A DNA stretch of 64,000 nt, from the NCBI GenBank assembly GCA_950295325.1, contig OX485806.1:29882001-29946000 (forward strand), read 5' to 3'. This DNA comes from Polytrichum commune. Its lineage: Eukaryota > Streptophyta > Polytrichopsida > Polytrichales > Polytrichaceae. Of the stretch, positions 34,072 to 45,236 are shown piece by piece (the first letter of the stretch is position 1; each line of letters opens with the position of its first letter). The notes under the pieces were generated by a model, which did no database searches, was not told the DNA's origin, and saw nothing but the letters and a program-made list of their open reading frames with translations. Both the position numbers and the translations under genes were made by a program.

Positions 34072-36744
34072 ATGTGGGTAGAATATTAGTGCGGACGCAA
34101 TTAGTGTGAGCCACACTAATTTCTAGTCAAGGTGGAATTAAGGTGGGTCCAAGACCCCACACATTGGTGGTAAAGTTATTGTAATGGGGATCATGTTGGT
34201 AACTACTGTAGGTATTAAGTGCAACTGAACATATTGTTTTTGTAATAGCATGTGCACATTAAGACCAACAACTCGTCCACAGTAATGGGAAAGCTAAGAG
34301 TTATCGGCAACAATAATTTTTCTAAAGAGATGAACTTTCCCTATCAAGATGGATTCCTCATGTTGTCCAGGAGCAACGACTGGCCCTAGTGTGAGCATGC
34401 TACAAGTTAAAATCATGTTGGTAAGTTGTATGTTGAATTCATGCCCTTGTGTTGATAACTTAAGACATTGGGAGGGGGGGGGGGGTTGGCCTTTGAGGAT
34501 GAAACATGTCACGTGAAGTTTGCACCACCAAACATTTTTCTTTCTCAACATTGGCATTACACTCATTTCACTTATTACATGCTCATATTGGTATTTGAGT
34601 TGACATATCGTTTGCAAGTTAACATCACATTGGTATACTTTTTTACATTAAAACTTAAAACATGGGGGATAGGAGTGTTAGCTACCGAAGAGATGTTGAT
34701 ATCCGTCATGGGCCACCACATGATGAAGCATGGGTTAAAGTGCAAGTGTAGACGTCTTCACTATAGCATAGTGCAAAGTGCTTGCAATTTATCTCTAGAA
34801 GTAAGAATAAGTTCATGGGTGGTGTGAAGGAAGTGGATAGTTGGTAACCCACTAAGATAGGTTTTGTGCACCAACATGTAATTTGTTTTTTCGTAACATT
34901 GGTGGTAAAGTTATGTCACTTCTCATTTGGGCCATGTTGGTAAACTTATGGACATGGAACTTAATGGTCAGCTCAAAATATCGTTCATTAAGTTATACCA
35001 CACTACCAAGTTTTAAATTGAGACTCGTCCCTTTGTGATGGGAATTTAGTAAGACATGGACGATAGGAGCCTCTAGCTTGTGTTGAGAATAACATGTGCC
35101 ACATGTTGGCACATGAGGAAGATTAGGGTTAGGGTTAGGGTTAAAGCATTTGCAACTTATCAATACCACGAGGTAAGTTTAAGCTCTTGGAGTTGCAAAG
35201 AAAATGGGCAGGAGTTGGTAACTTGTCAAGAACAATAAAGTTACAAAAACAAAGATGTCAACATGCCATTGATAACTAAAGTTCCCAAACGGTGCAAACC
35301 CTAACTTATTTAGTGGGTGTTGGTTGACTCTTCCTATTTCTAGGGATAGTAGACACTTTTGGTCTTATGCAGTTGAAAACAAGGCACACTTTATGTTGGA
35401 GTGTCTCCATATACAATCCTATTAGAAACAAGTTATCATCACTATTAGAGAATGTAGTATTAGGGAGTCTCAAGTCTTTTCTTTTAATCGGATCATCAAG
35501 TTGACCTTAATCTCTATCTCACGGAGGCTATCGCACTCTGCCACTCTAGGGAATTAGCTGATTTGAAACCATCATGATGTACTTTCAGTTTCCTTAGTAT
35601 TTTTGGTTTCATGGACTCAAAAATTCATTACGAGTCATATCAATTTCATTTCAATGGCATGAAGGACCAACCTCTCACCACGAGGAGGCATTGTTTCTAT
35701 GAATTGTGTACCTCACTTGTTTGGGAGTGCCACACAATCCCAACAATTATAGTAGCAATGACACGGCATGCTTGCATGTCAAAACATTAGCTCCAAGAAG
35801 CACAAGGTCTGCGGGTGTTATTCGGTTTGTTTGTTTTTTCTTGCTCTTGTCTTCTATCAATTGATCAAATTTGTGTCTTCAACTTTGTGTTGCTTTAGCA
35901 AATCTACGATGAATCATCAACAAAAGCCAAATTGGAACTCAAACCTCTTGTGCTTTATCAAAGTGTAGGTTTGTTTATTGCCAAACCAAACACATAGGTC
36001 TTGGACACAATTGTGCCAATTCACTCTCGAGTGTGGAGTAGTTAATAAAATACGAAGATGTAGTCCAACTCTCTTTTCAACATGTGTCTTTCTGGTGTTT
36101 GTTCTTTGGTCCTCACCTAACACCACACACCGATCAAATATAGGTGTCCAGTGGAGAAAAATAATTGAAAATCATTCGCGTACCTCACATCCAATGAAAC
36201 ATCGCTCTAATACCATGTCCACACAAGGACCAACGACTAGCCCACACCACTAGGAGAATTTTCATCTTGATAAGAGTTATGATCTTGTATGCACCGGCAA
36301 AACTGCGGTACATTACAATGAATGAGGTTATTATGAACATGACAACAATCCCTCGTTGCTAACACTAAATTTCAAAAAAAGATGCAGTTCCCCTATTAAG
36401 TAGAACTCCTCATATTGCCTGGAACTAGCGACTGGCCTTAGTGTGGGCATGGTGTAAGTTATTAAACCCGTTTCACCCATGTTTGCGCTTCATGAGCATG
36501 GAAAGCTTATGTAAGTTAAGAAAACTAGATAGCAAATCATGATCACCATGACCCGTTCACTCATAACGAATTAATGCAAAACAAATAATTTTTTTGATCA
36601 AAACCCTAGGCGACAACATGAGACCGTGACAAGATGTTCTTTGGAGTTTTGGCCGGAGGTGCTTGGATATGTTCAACATTCAGTACTAGGGGACCCAAGG
36701 ACATCAATCAGAAAGAGGACTAGGTACGGACACCAAATTATTGT
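34072..36744. other. Intergenic, repeat-derived; no supported gene
   Basis: 34072-34160 is a piece of family C. Segments around 34160-34240 and 34898-34985 resemble each other (ACATTGGTGGTAAAGTTAT, CATGTTGGTAA), indicating an internal duplication about 740 bp apart. A G run sits at about 34471. Frames up to 119 codons (34468-34827) have no recognisable domain. Confidence 0.4.
35123..35143 (+). repeat. Short TTAGGG interstitial repeat
   Basis: Three TTAGGG hexamers plus TTA. This is the six-base form rather than the seven-base TTTAGGG usual in plants. Far too short to be a telomere; probably chance or a relic. Confidence 0.8.
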
Positions 36745-36809
36745 ATTTTAAGAGTCATATCATATTTTATGTCACTTGTGGTAACTTTTCTAAATGACAC
36801 TTCTTATGA

Positions 36810-37311
36810 GGGCCTCTTCACACATGGGACTGAGAGCCCGTGACCATTACACTTCAAGCACTCTCATTGGTGGAAAAGGCGGAGCCGGTCCAAGTTCGCT
36901 ACTTCACACTGCGCTTGAGGGACCAACGGAGTATGTGAATGCAAGATGGATGTAAAGTCTACGTGGATTCCTACATGGCATCAAATGGATCATGATTCAT
37001 GGTCACTTGCACTATTTTCAAAGACCACTTCTTGGAGGTAGGTCTAACACAAAACCGGGAGACCATGGCATTCCGAACGCTTACAACCGTTGATTTACTC
37101 TATTTTATCATGCATGAGGATCTGCATGAATAGAAATTGATTGAAATAGCATTTGGTTGAGGGCTTGGTTACATATGACTTCACACTACACTTGAAGGTC
37201 CGTGACCACACTCAATGATTTTGGGGGTGTCTTGGGACGGGCTTTGGACACTTTCTTTTGGACTCTCACAATTTCATGGTCACGGCTCTTGGCTCATGTG
37301 TGAAGTGGCCC
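36810..37311 (+). mobile_element. PIF/Harbinger-type MITE family D, copy 3
   Basis: 502 bp. Ends GGGCCTCTTCACACATGGGA and, in reverse, GGGCCACTTCACACATGAGC. Flanks TGA (36807-36809) and TAA (37312-37314), one change from a TAA duplication. Longest of the three copies. Confidence 0.85.
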
Positions 37312-37617
37312 TAAGTATTATCATCCCAACTTACTTTTGGTTTGGTATAGTCCGCATCCTAACATTTATGTGATGAAATATTGTCTTGGATGATTGATAT
37401 TTGGATGAATATTACTTAGTGAGTGACAATACATGCAACACTGTAAATCTATATCATCTATGTTTTTTCTTACAAGGAATGACAAATAATGTTAGGTTTG
37501 CATTTAGTGTTGGTGACACTACAGGGGCAGTTTACAATTAGTATTGAGCAGGACAAAGAGAATTGGTGACACTAAATACGATAATTTTGTGTAGCATAAA
37601 TATTGGCAGATACATTA

Positions 37618-37715
37618 GGGTGGCTTGAATCCAATCTTGAGAGTAAAAATAAAGTCCTTTGAGAGGTGTTTTGGACCCCAAGATTCTTGGACCCAAACCC
37701 TAATGTAAACCACCC
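37618..37715. mobile_element. 98-bp PIF/Harbinger-type mini-element, TSD TTA
   Basis: Ends GGGTGGCTTGAATCC and, in reverse, GGGTGGTTTACATTAGG, with TTA on both sides (37615-37617 and 37716-37718). Little more than two subterminal regions joined head to head. Confidence 0.75.
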
Positions 37716-38150
37716 TTAATTGACTGCATGCAATGAACTTGGGAATTGGGTATGCATACATTTTGCAACCAAGTTTTACTTCATTGATGTTCAATCCAAT
37801 AAGGTGCTAGTCATGTTGCCTGAAAAAATATGAGGTTGTTTTCCAGATCATATGTTAATGACAACTTATGCATGACGAGCTTAGTACATTAAATAGTGTA
37901 TTAAGTGTCATATGGTATTTTATGTCAATGTGGTAACCTTTTTTGATGACACTTCCTATTAACTAAGTTTACAAGTATTATCATCCCGACTTAGTATATT
38001 TTGCATCCTAGCTTTCCTACAATGAAATATTGTCATTGATGACTGAAATTTGGATGAAAAACACTTAATAAAGTGACAGTAATTACAACATTGTAAACTC
38101 TATAATGCCAAATCTTTTTAACAAGGAATGACAAATAATGCTAGGTTTAC

Positions 38151-39099
38151 ATTTTGAAATGAGCCACTGTTGGATTCAAAAGTGATAAATTTGTGAACAT
38201 GGTATGTATGCTCCTTCGCACCTTCATACCTAAGGCATGGTCCGGGTCCAAAATCCTCTTAAATGCATCTTACGTTTGGATTGCAAATTGGACCCAAGCT
38301 TGAAGATTGGTCTCTCGAATAGCCACATGGACATGAGGAGTAGGGTCCTGAACGGACTTCGCACGTCAATGTATGAGAACAATGACATTTCTTCTATTAT
38401 TTATTTGGTCTCTTGAATTAGAGGGTGCACTTTATTTTTGAGATTTGGTTACAAAGCGGTGCCACATTAGTGCCACTTCATTTTTTTCCATGCTTTGGAC
38501 TCAGACCCTTATTCAAACCCTTTGGAGCCCCCCCCCCCCCCGACCCCCGACCCCCGACCAACAAGTTCGCTTGATTTAGGAATTCTTGATCTTGTATCCT
38601 CATGTAAACCGACCCTCAACATCTTTCAGAACTGAACTTTACCAGTAAAGAAGTTAGTCTCAAACTTCTCAGTTTCAAAACGATTACATTATTAAATCGA
38701 CACGCCCAATCTAAACCCCTCACAAATCACTCGTACCAACATTTATAAGCAGGTTGTTTATTCATAACCATGTACACTTCTACCATAGGTGATAGACACA
38801 ATACGAACCTTAGATTTTATAGAGGTTTCGACTTATAAAAGCGTGGTGTGAACCATGACACTTTGCTCGACGATTGAACTAGTTTCTTGATGTCAAATGT
38901 ACTCAATGATCATCACGTAGCTAGGGCTTATGCCGGCCCAATTTGGGAACACTAATTAACAATTAGAACGGAGCCTAGTATTTGTAAGCACATTTTTCGA
39001 AAAGCGAAAAAACACTTCAAAGTACGATCGTGTAAAGTGACTCAAATACACAAGTTCATAAGGGTACATGTGGAAGAAGATGAGGCTCCCCCAATTCAA
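38151..39099. other. Intergenic, no supported gene
   Basis: Contains a C run followed by CGACCCC repeats at about 38527-38558. A sequence reading GGGTCGGTTTACATGAGG in reverse at about 38604-38625 may be one end of another Harbinger-type MITE whose partner was not found. Confidence 0.4.
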
Positions 39100-42000
39100 A
39101 CTCAACTGCTTTGCATAGAGCCCCTCCCTCAGAGGCCAATTCTTCCTGACCGCTCGGCCCCCTATAACGTTGACTGGGTACGTAACACGTAACTCTACTC
39201 TACCGGAGAGTTACCGCTAATTAGCCTATTTACCGTGACATATTTACCGGTCCTTTTTCACGACGACGAGCTTCCAATGCCCGCACAGTTTACCTCGGGG
39301 AGGGTAACAAATTTGAACCCCGGACGAGGCAGGTCGGTGAGGGGTAAGTTACTGGGAAACGACCCACCCGTCTTCCGCGGTAATTTTTTTTAAGGAGGTG
39401 CGAGCGAGCGTGCGGGCGGGGCGCAACTGGAGCTCTAACTCGACGTGGGGAATGTAGGTGACGACGACGACGATGATGGTGATGATGTGCATTTCCCCGG
39501 TCGCCGATCCCGCCTGCGGTTTTTCCTCACACACGAATCCCATCCTCCCTGGGAATCGATCACCCCCGTTGTCGCTGTCCTCTTGTACGCCGCTGCGTTG
39601 GCATTCAATCGTGTGCAAACGGTTTCCAGGGAGGTGCAGTCTTCTGGCTGTTGTGATTCAGTAGCAGAAGGAGGTCCACTTGGAGAGAGTGTGATCATCG
39701 TGAGAGGGGGGCTGCTTTGAGCTTTTAGTCCGGAAAAATTGCGTTTCTTGGAGTTGTCTGGTAGCCGACAAGTCGTGTCCGCCGCTTCGATACCCGTTGC
39801 GTGCGACAGTCCGCGGTACTCTAGCTTATTAGCTTACTTTATATCACACCACGTAGTGTTGTTGCGTGACAATTTTTTTTGCCTCTAGAGTGTCTTTTGG
39901 GGGCCATTGAATTGCTTCTTGATGATTCTTGAGGTTTGAGTTGGAGGTCCGAGAAGGAGGAAGGAAAGAGGTTGTTTCTCGCCATTGCTTATTCCTTACT
40001 TATTGAGCGTAGTGTGGCGAGGTGGAATTTTCTTGGACGTGTTCTTCGTAAGTGTGAGGCGGTCGAAGTGCTTCTTGATTCTTGAGGTTGAGAGTTGGAG
40101 GTCGGGAAGGAGGAAGGAGGGAGGAGAGAGGTTGTTTCTCGCCATTGCCTTATTAGTTACTTGTAGTGTGGCGGGGTAGAATTGTGTTTAAAGTGTTTTT
40201 TTGGATAAGTGTGAGGCGATCAAAGAGCTTCTTGATTCTTAAGGCCGAGTTGGAGGTTCGGGAGGCTCGTCATCGCTGGCTGCGAGGGTCGGATTGAGCT
40301 TCAGTGAGAGGAAGGTGTGTATAACTCAGACCTTCTCTCCCCTTCGTTATATAGGATTTGGAGCCTAGGATATCGGTGGATTTGGATCGGCTTGACTTGA
40401 TGCGAGCGTAGGTTGCGATGAAGAGAACGTTTACTGTCTCGAACGCGCAGTCGACACTTTAAAAAAGAAGTGTAACTCGGTTTCTTCTCAATGTAATTTT
40501 GAGCAGACGAGTGTACTACGAGTGTTAGCAAGTCGGATAGGTAGGTAATCGAGCTTACGCAAAGCGGCTCAATAATTGCCTCGGGAATCGGAATTGCCTG
40601 GAGCTGTGAAAAGTCAAACCTCTTTCTGCATCTTTGTACTCATTGAGGCAGAGCTCTTTTCCTTTGCGACGATGTCGCTCTTTCTCCTTGTCTCTCCAGA
40701 GCCTGATAATGCAAAGGAGGTCGGAGCAGTACAGATTCTGCACTTTGTGTCAAAATGAAGGACTGCCTATCTTTCCTCTGTTTCCACTGTTGTTCCCCCC
40801 TTTGCCAGGGAAAAAACGATGACATGTACAAGGATGGCGATGGATTACGAGCATTATTGCCGGAGAGCTCTACCTGTCTGTTCGCCGCCAAACACTGTGT
40901 TAGTAAGAACACATCATGTCTATGAATGAATTCTGTCACCAGAATTTAAGGCCGTCGCCCCGAACCTTCAAGAATTTTAGGATTCATAGCCACAGAACAG
41001 CAGATTGTATTGCAGCCTCTACTTCGTGGCGACATTATGGCGATCAGAGCAAAGCTCGTTTGCATTGTTCAGTGATATTCTATCCCTGACCAAGTATGTG
41101 CAATAAAATACAATTTGTAGTCATGCTCGCACACTTTGTACCTAGTACTTGAAGTTCGAGTTATATAAGTCGGAAACTTCTCGGGGATTTTTGAAATTGC
41201 AACGAACTCCAAAGGAGTCGTTCGCATCCATTGCAAAAGTTGGATGTCCTACGTGTAGTTATTTTCTTGATAGGCTGGGATGGATTTGCTCAGTAAGGGG
41301 CACGATTTCACTGATCAATCAGCGGGCAAGATGGAAAAAAAACAGGTCTGATTGATTGTTCACGTGATTGTCTTCAAGAACTTAATCCTTAACTTTCTTG
41401 ACGCACTCCTTATAGTTCCCTACCTTTGGTTGCGAGTGCAAGTGGAGAGCCAGCGGAGGGTCAAAATTCTCCACATCCTTTTACTTCTTTCATTTTGCAC
41501 GTTGCGTGAGCCTGCCTCCTATTGGAGCTTCTTGATGACGAGTAAGTTGAGATTTCAGCTTCCTTATCTCGCTGCGGCTGCTGTCACCACGATGGTATGT
41601 GCCCACTCTAGGCACCACAAGTGCATGTAAAGAAAAGAACCGAAGCTACGATGGTCCTTCTTTAGGGCCGAAAGAGTTACTCCTGCATCTCTCGTGAGCA
41701 TTGAAGAGGAGATTTGACGTTACGACCGAAGTCTGTTTTCTGTGCGAAGTATAAGGGCAAATAGTGTCTGTAGTAAAGAGATTGACGTGATTGTTGTTTT
41801 AGGTCCCGTTTTCGCTAGTCACTCTATTTTCTAATCCATCCAGGGCAAAGTTCGCAATTAAAGGGCTTATGACACCGCGGAACCCCATTGCAGAGACTTC
41901 AAGTGACAATTTTTAGAGCCAGTGATTAGAGACTATTCTTTACACAAGTGTTTGAAGTATGTAATTGTGTATGTTGGAGCAGAATACTCATGGCGTCGTG

Positions 42001-42287
42001 GAGCTCATGAGGAGGCTCTCAATTACATAACCAGGCATTGTGCCAGGTTTGCCCGTTCTCCTTTACAGCATTGCATTATAGACTTTGGTGTTAGAGCCCC
42101 TTACGCTATCAATTTTGTCATCACCACCTGTTGTTAGCCATCCCTTGTTTAACCTTCTTGCTAGCCTTTTGTTGTTTGGAGGGAGGTGTACCTACGACAA
42201 AATGTCTAATGCAGAGGTTCATATCTGCGCTTTTCTTGAACTGTCATTCTTTTCTCTGTCATTTGCAGAACCTATGTAAGTGGATCA
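39100..42287 (+). promoter_or_regulatory. Upstream/leader region of the MIP1-type gene
   Basis: From about 39150 the sequence becomes clearly richer in GC and CG dinucleotides than its surroundings (for example around 39395-39480 and 39760-39820), as expected of a plant promoter and first untranslated exon. The coding start at 42288 lies 19 bp after an intron acceptor (TTTGCAG, ending 42268), so at least one upstream untranslated exon must exist in this interval. The transcription start and upstream donors cannot be fixed by eye. Many short frames here (39349-40939, both strands) are scattered and non-conserved. It contains the 157-bp tandem repeat at 39912-40275. Confidence 0.55.
39912..40275 (+). 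repeat. 157-bp direct tandem repeat in the gene leader
   Basis: Two full units (39912-40068 and 40069-40225) and the start of a third (40226-40275). Shared words: CTTCTTGATTCTTGAGG, GAGTTGGAGGT, GAGGTTGTTTCTCGCCATTG, GTAGTGTGGCG, TAAGTGTGAGGCG. Located just downstream of the GC-rich block, so likely transcribed leader or proximal promoter. Confidence 0.85.
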
Positions 42288-45236
42288 ATGCCGGACAGCG
42301 AACGTGCTGTGCTAGTGGTTCCGTCATCACCAGTTCCTACCATCGATGGTTGTCAGGTAGACAAATTTCCTTCATTGATGCTTCGTCCTTCTCAGAAATG
42401 CACAGCTATCCTAGAAAGAAAGAAGTTTTGGTTTGAAGCTGGGGTTCTGACTCGTTAAGTTATCGATATCTTATCCTTCGGAGTTGGTTTCTTTGATTCT
42501 GAAATTGTCTAATGACATAGCGTTCATTGTTCAACGATTAGGACACTTTTGAGAAAGTTTGGTTGTTATGAACAGCATGATGAATATCGATACGTACAAT
42601 TTGATTATTTATGTATCTGTCCTCTGCAGATTGAGCAATTTTGTATTCTGACCAACGAGGATGAGGTTGTACCGAAGCTTCACGATCACAGACTTGCCTT
42701 GGAGCAAGAGGTAATGTAAAATCTTTACCTCAAAGTCAAGATTTTTGTGTTCTGAACATACCAGTCATTCGTAGCTGAAAATATTTTGTCTTCATATTTA
42801 CGTATTTGTTCTTCTTCCTAGAGATTCTTCTTTAGTACGTTCTCAACTTGTCTCTCTGTACGTTCAGGTGGCCAACTTAAAGGAGAAATTAGCCCATGAG
42901 ATCAAGTTGCGGGAAGCTCTCAAGGGCGGCCTTCAGAGAACGCCAGGCACCCTGCCCAAAATTCCTGGATATGTTCCTGCAAAGGTTTGTTCTCTTTATT
43001 CGGACATTTCCTCTCCACATAAATGATGTTTTCTTGAGTTTCCTCAGTGCGTTCTCCATATGCTCCAGTGGGGTCGGTTACTTACATTTGTTACTGTGAT
43101 TTGCAGATGAGAAAGTTGCTGTTCGACGTTGCAGTTCTGGAAGAAGAGGTAACCTTCCTTGAAAAGCATACAGTCTATCTTCAGGAGGAGCTTGAAGAGA
43201 AAAAGGCGTCAGAATCTCCGAGGACACAGCACTATGATCGGGAACGATCTAATTCAAACAGGCCCAAGAGTTTGAGGATCGACATCCCAGAATTTTCCGA
43301 GCCGTCTGTGTCAGTACAATCCTCCGAGCCTGTGACGCCAATGACAGCGGCCGGGACATCTACGATGATTCCTCCGTTACGCAATTGGGGAGGTTCTACG
43401 GCTTCTTCTCCTTCGCCCAGGCATGATGGACATGTGCCTCTTCCGCTGCCCGCACCTCCAGCAATTACGTTACCTGTTCCAATGCCTTCCCCTTCTCCTG
43501 TGCATACCGATGAGCCAAATGGCGTGCCTAACCCAACATTGAACAGGAAACGGGTCATCCGCAGAGGTTCGTCCTCCTCGGAGTCGATATCTACGGAATT
43601 CGGTGAACAGAGGAATGCAGTTGGGAAACCTTCCAAGAAGAAGCCACATCACAAAAAGTCTGCATCCTTATCATCCAGCTCGAACGTCGAAATTGATGGT
43701 GATCTTGGTGCTTGCAGACCTTCTCCAATTAAAAAGCACGTGGACAAAGAAGACGTCTACCGCAGGCTCTCTATCCCTAAAAATGGAGGATACCTTCGAG
43801 CCTCTCCACTTCCCTCCCCCCCTGAGAAATTCGAGATCCCAGGATATGATACTCTCAGACGGTCTACAAGTTTAAAGGAATTTGAAGGCAAATATTCCCC
43901 TCTTACAGATCCATCCCCATCCGGAATGATAGATGGTGGGGGGAAAGCGTCTCTTCGACGTCCTTTTAGCAAGGAGAGTCATGGACGTTCTCCACCTGTT
44001 GCGTCTCCGCAGTTTGAGAATACTGGAGCTCGTTTCTTACGACGCTCTCATAGCAGCAAAGAGTCACAGGCCGGAAGTTCACCGGGTTCAAATCCATCTC
44101 CAATATTCGAAGATAAGGGTATAGCATCCATTAAGCGCACTGTGTCAAGTACAAGGCCAGCAGAATCCTTGCAAAGGAAGTTGGAAAAGAATGGTAGCTT
44201 TTCATTTTCCCCTAGCCCAGATAAAAAGGAGAATCATGACTGCCTTGTGACACCCTTCAAGCTTCCTCCCACTATGGAAAAAGAAAACCTCATGACAACG
44301 ACCACCACCAAGGATGAGCGACAAAGGACACATGACCTGGTTATCTCCAAGTCACTCCCTCGTATCAAGTTGACCAAGGTAGCCAGCAAGGTTCCTACTA
44401 GGACATTGTTCAGTGGGAAGGAAGGCTTGCAGCAGCATCTACTGTTTGGGAATGATGGTGAGAAGAACAACTTTGCAGAGAATGCGAAACTCTATGTTCT
44501 AGCGAATACAAAGAGCAACTTCCCAGGTACACCAACGAAGCAGGGGTTCAAAGTAAGACCAGTTCAAGTACAGAAGTCCATTTCTAAGGTCGGAGATAAG
44601 CAATCAAACTCTTTGAAGTTGGAGAGAAAAGTTCCTGCATCAACAGACAAACTTAGTCAAAGCAGATTTCACAATGATGAAGAGGTAAAATTTACCGCGT
44701 CCTCCATTCCACTTCAGCTCTACCCTAAAGTATTATAACATGAATGCGGTTTCCAGAAAGTCCGACTTTCTTGATGACCAGCTTCTTTAGAGTATATTCT
44801 CTTTCATGAACTGTCACTCAAGCTCTTGTTAATTATGGGAACCGTTTTGTAATGCCAGGATGACAAGGTGGGTATGGCCTGTGGTCCCATAGCGGATGCT
44901 GCTTGGTTATCAGAAGACTTGGCTAGATTACTTGGTTCAGTGTGCAGTAGAATTCGTTGGCATTCCTCAGCAGCAGATGCGGTGACCACTCGCATGCTTG
45001 TCAAGCGTCCTCTTCCTTTGCTTGGAAATCCTGAGAAGGTTCCGCAGTTTCAAAGAAGTCAAAGTTTTGACATCAAAAGCAGCGGGGGCCTGAAATTGCT
45101 GCAAGAGTATTGCTCAGACGACATGGACATGTCGGATACTTATGATATGTACAAAAACCGTAGAGCCGAAGATGTAGGCCCCCACCGACACTATTACAAA
45201 GCTGTCAAGTTGCCACTTGAACAGAAACTGAAGTAA
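42288..45236 (+). CDS. MIP1-type leucine-zipper protein lacking DUF547 (five coding exons)
   Basis: Proposed exons 42288..42356, 42630..42710, 42868..42984, 43107..44684 and 44859..45236, all phase 0 with GT-AG introns, giving 740 residues. Residues about 33-71 and 90-122 form the two-part coiled coil of the Lzipper-MIP1 domain (HDHRLALEQEVANLKEKLAH; then LLFDVAVLEEEVTFLEKHTV) joined by a proline linker (TLPKIPGYVPAK). Residues about 123-600 are a Ser/Pro-rich basic linker containing a fivefold degenerate repeat with RRxS-like sites. The C-terminal exon has LSEDLARLLGSVC and EDVGPHRHYYKA, matching the stretch that precedes DUF547 in plant homologues. The frame then stops at 45234; using the possible donor at 45232 to the acceptor near 45354 also stops after one codon. 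Family members usually continue into DUF547; none was found downstream. The family includes a MADS-box-interacting factor (MIP1), but the role here is unknown. The first coding exon is the least certain: GGG/GT at 42443 is an in-phase alternative donor. Confidence 0.85.
43761..44170 (+). repeat. Coding repeat: five ~31-residue RR-x-S modules
   Basis: Inside the MIP1-type protein, arginine pairs at residues about 308, 340, 373, 401 and 432 (the last KR) each start a module of 28-33 residues: RRLS.., LRRSTSLKE.., LRRPFSKESHG.., LRRSHSSKESQAG.., IKRTVSS... Most modules contain an SP-rich segment (ASPLPSPPEKFE, YSPLTDPSPS, SPPVASPQFE, SSPGSNPSPIFE). RRxS and SP are typical kinase-site contexts. 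Positions assume the exon model given for the gene. Confidence 0.7.

Larger units (their letters stand above)
36745..38150 (+). repeat. Duplicated segment; first copy split by a family D MITE
   Basis: Sequence at about 36745-36806 plus 37312-37500 is repeated at about 37895-38150: shared words include CATATTTTATGTCA/GTATTTTATGTCA, AAGTATTATCATCCC, GATGAAATATTGTC and ACAAGGAATGACAAATAATG. The second copy runs through the point where the first carries the 36810-37311 MITE, so it approximates the empty site. The tail of copy 1 (37505-37595) also has a relative at 48395-48487. Confidence 0.65.

Noticed and set aside
34468-34827. 119-codon plus ORF
   Set aside because: Starts in a poly(G) run and lies in repeat-derived sequence with no domain.
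35123-35143. Telomere
   Set aside because: Only three hexamers inside the window, surrounded by ordinary sequence.
42357-42443. Extension of the first MIP1-type coding exon to a GGG/GT donor at 42443
   Set aside because: In phase, but the donor GTTCTG is weak compared with CAG/GTAGAC at 42356; kept only as an alternative.
43232-43972. Minus-strand and second-frame plus ORFs of 60-134 codons
   Set aside because: Shadows of the MIP1-type coding exon.
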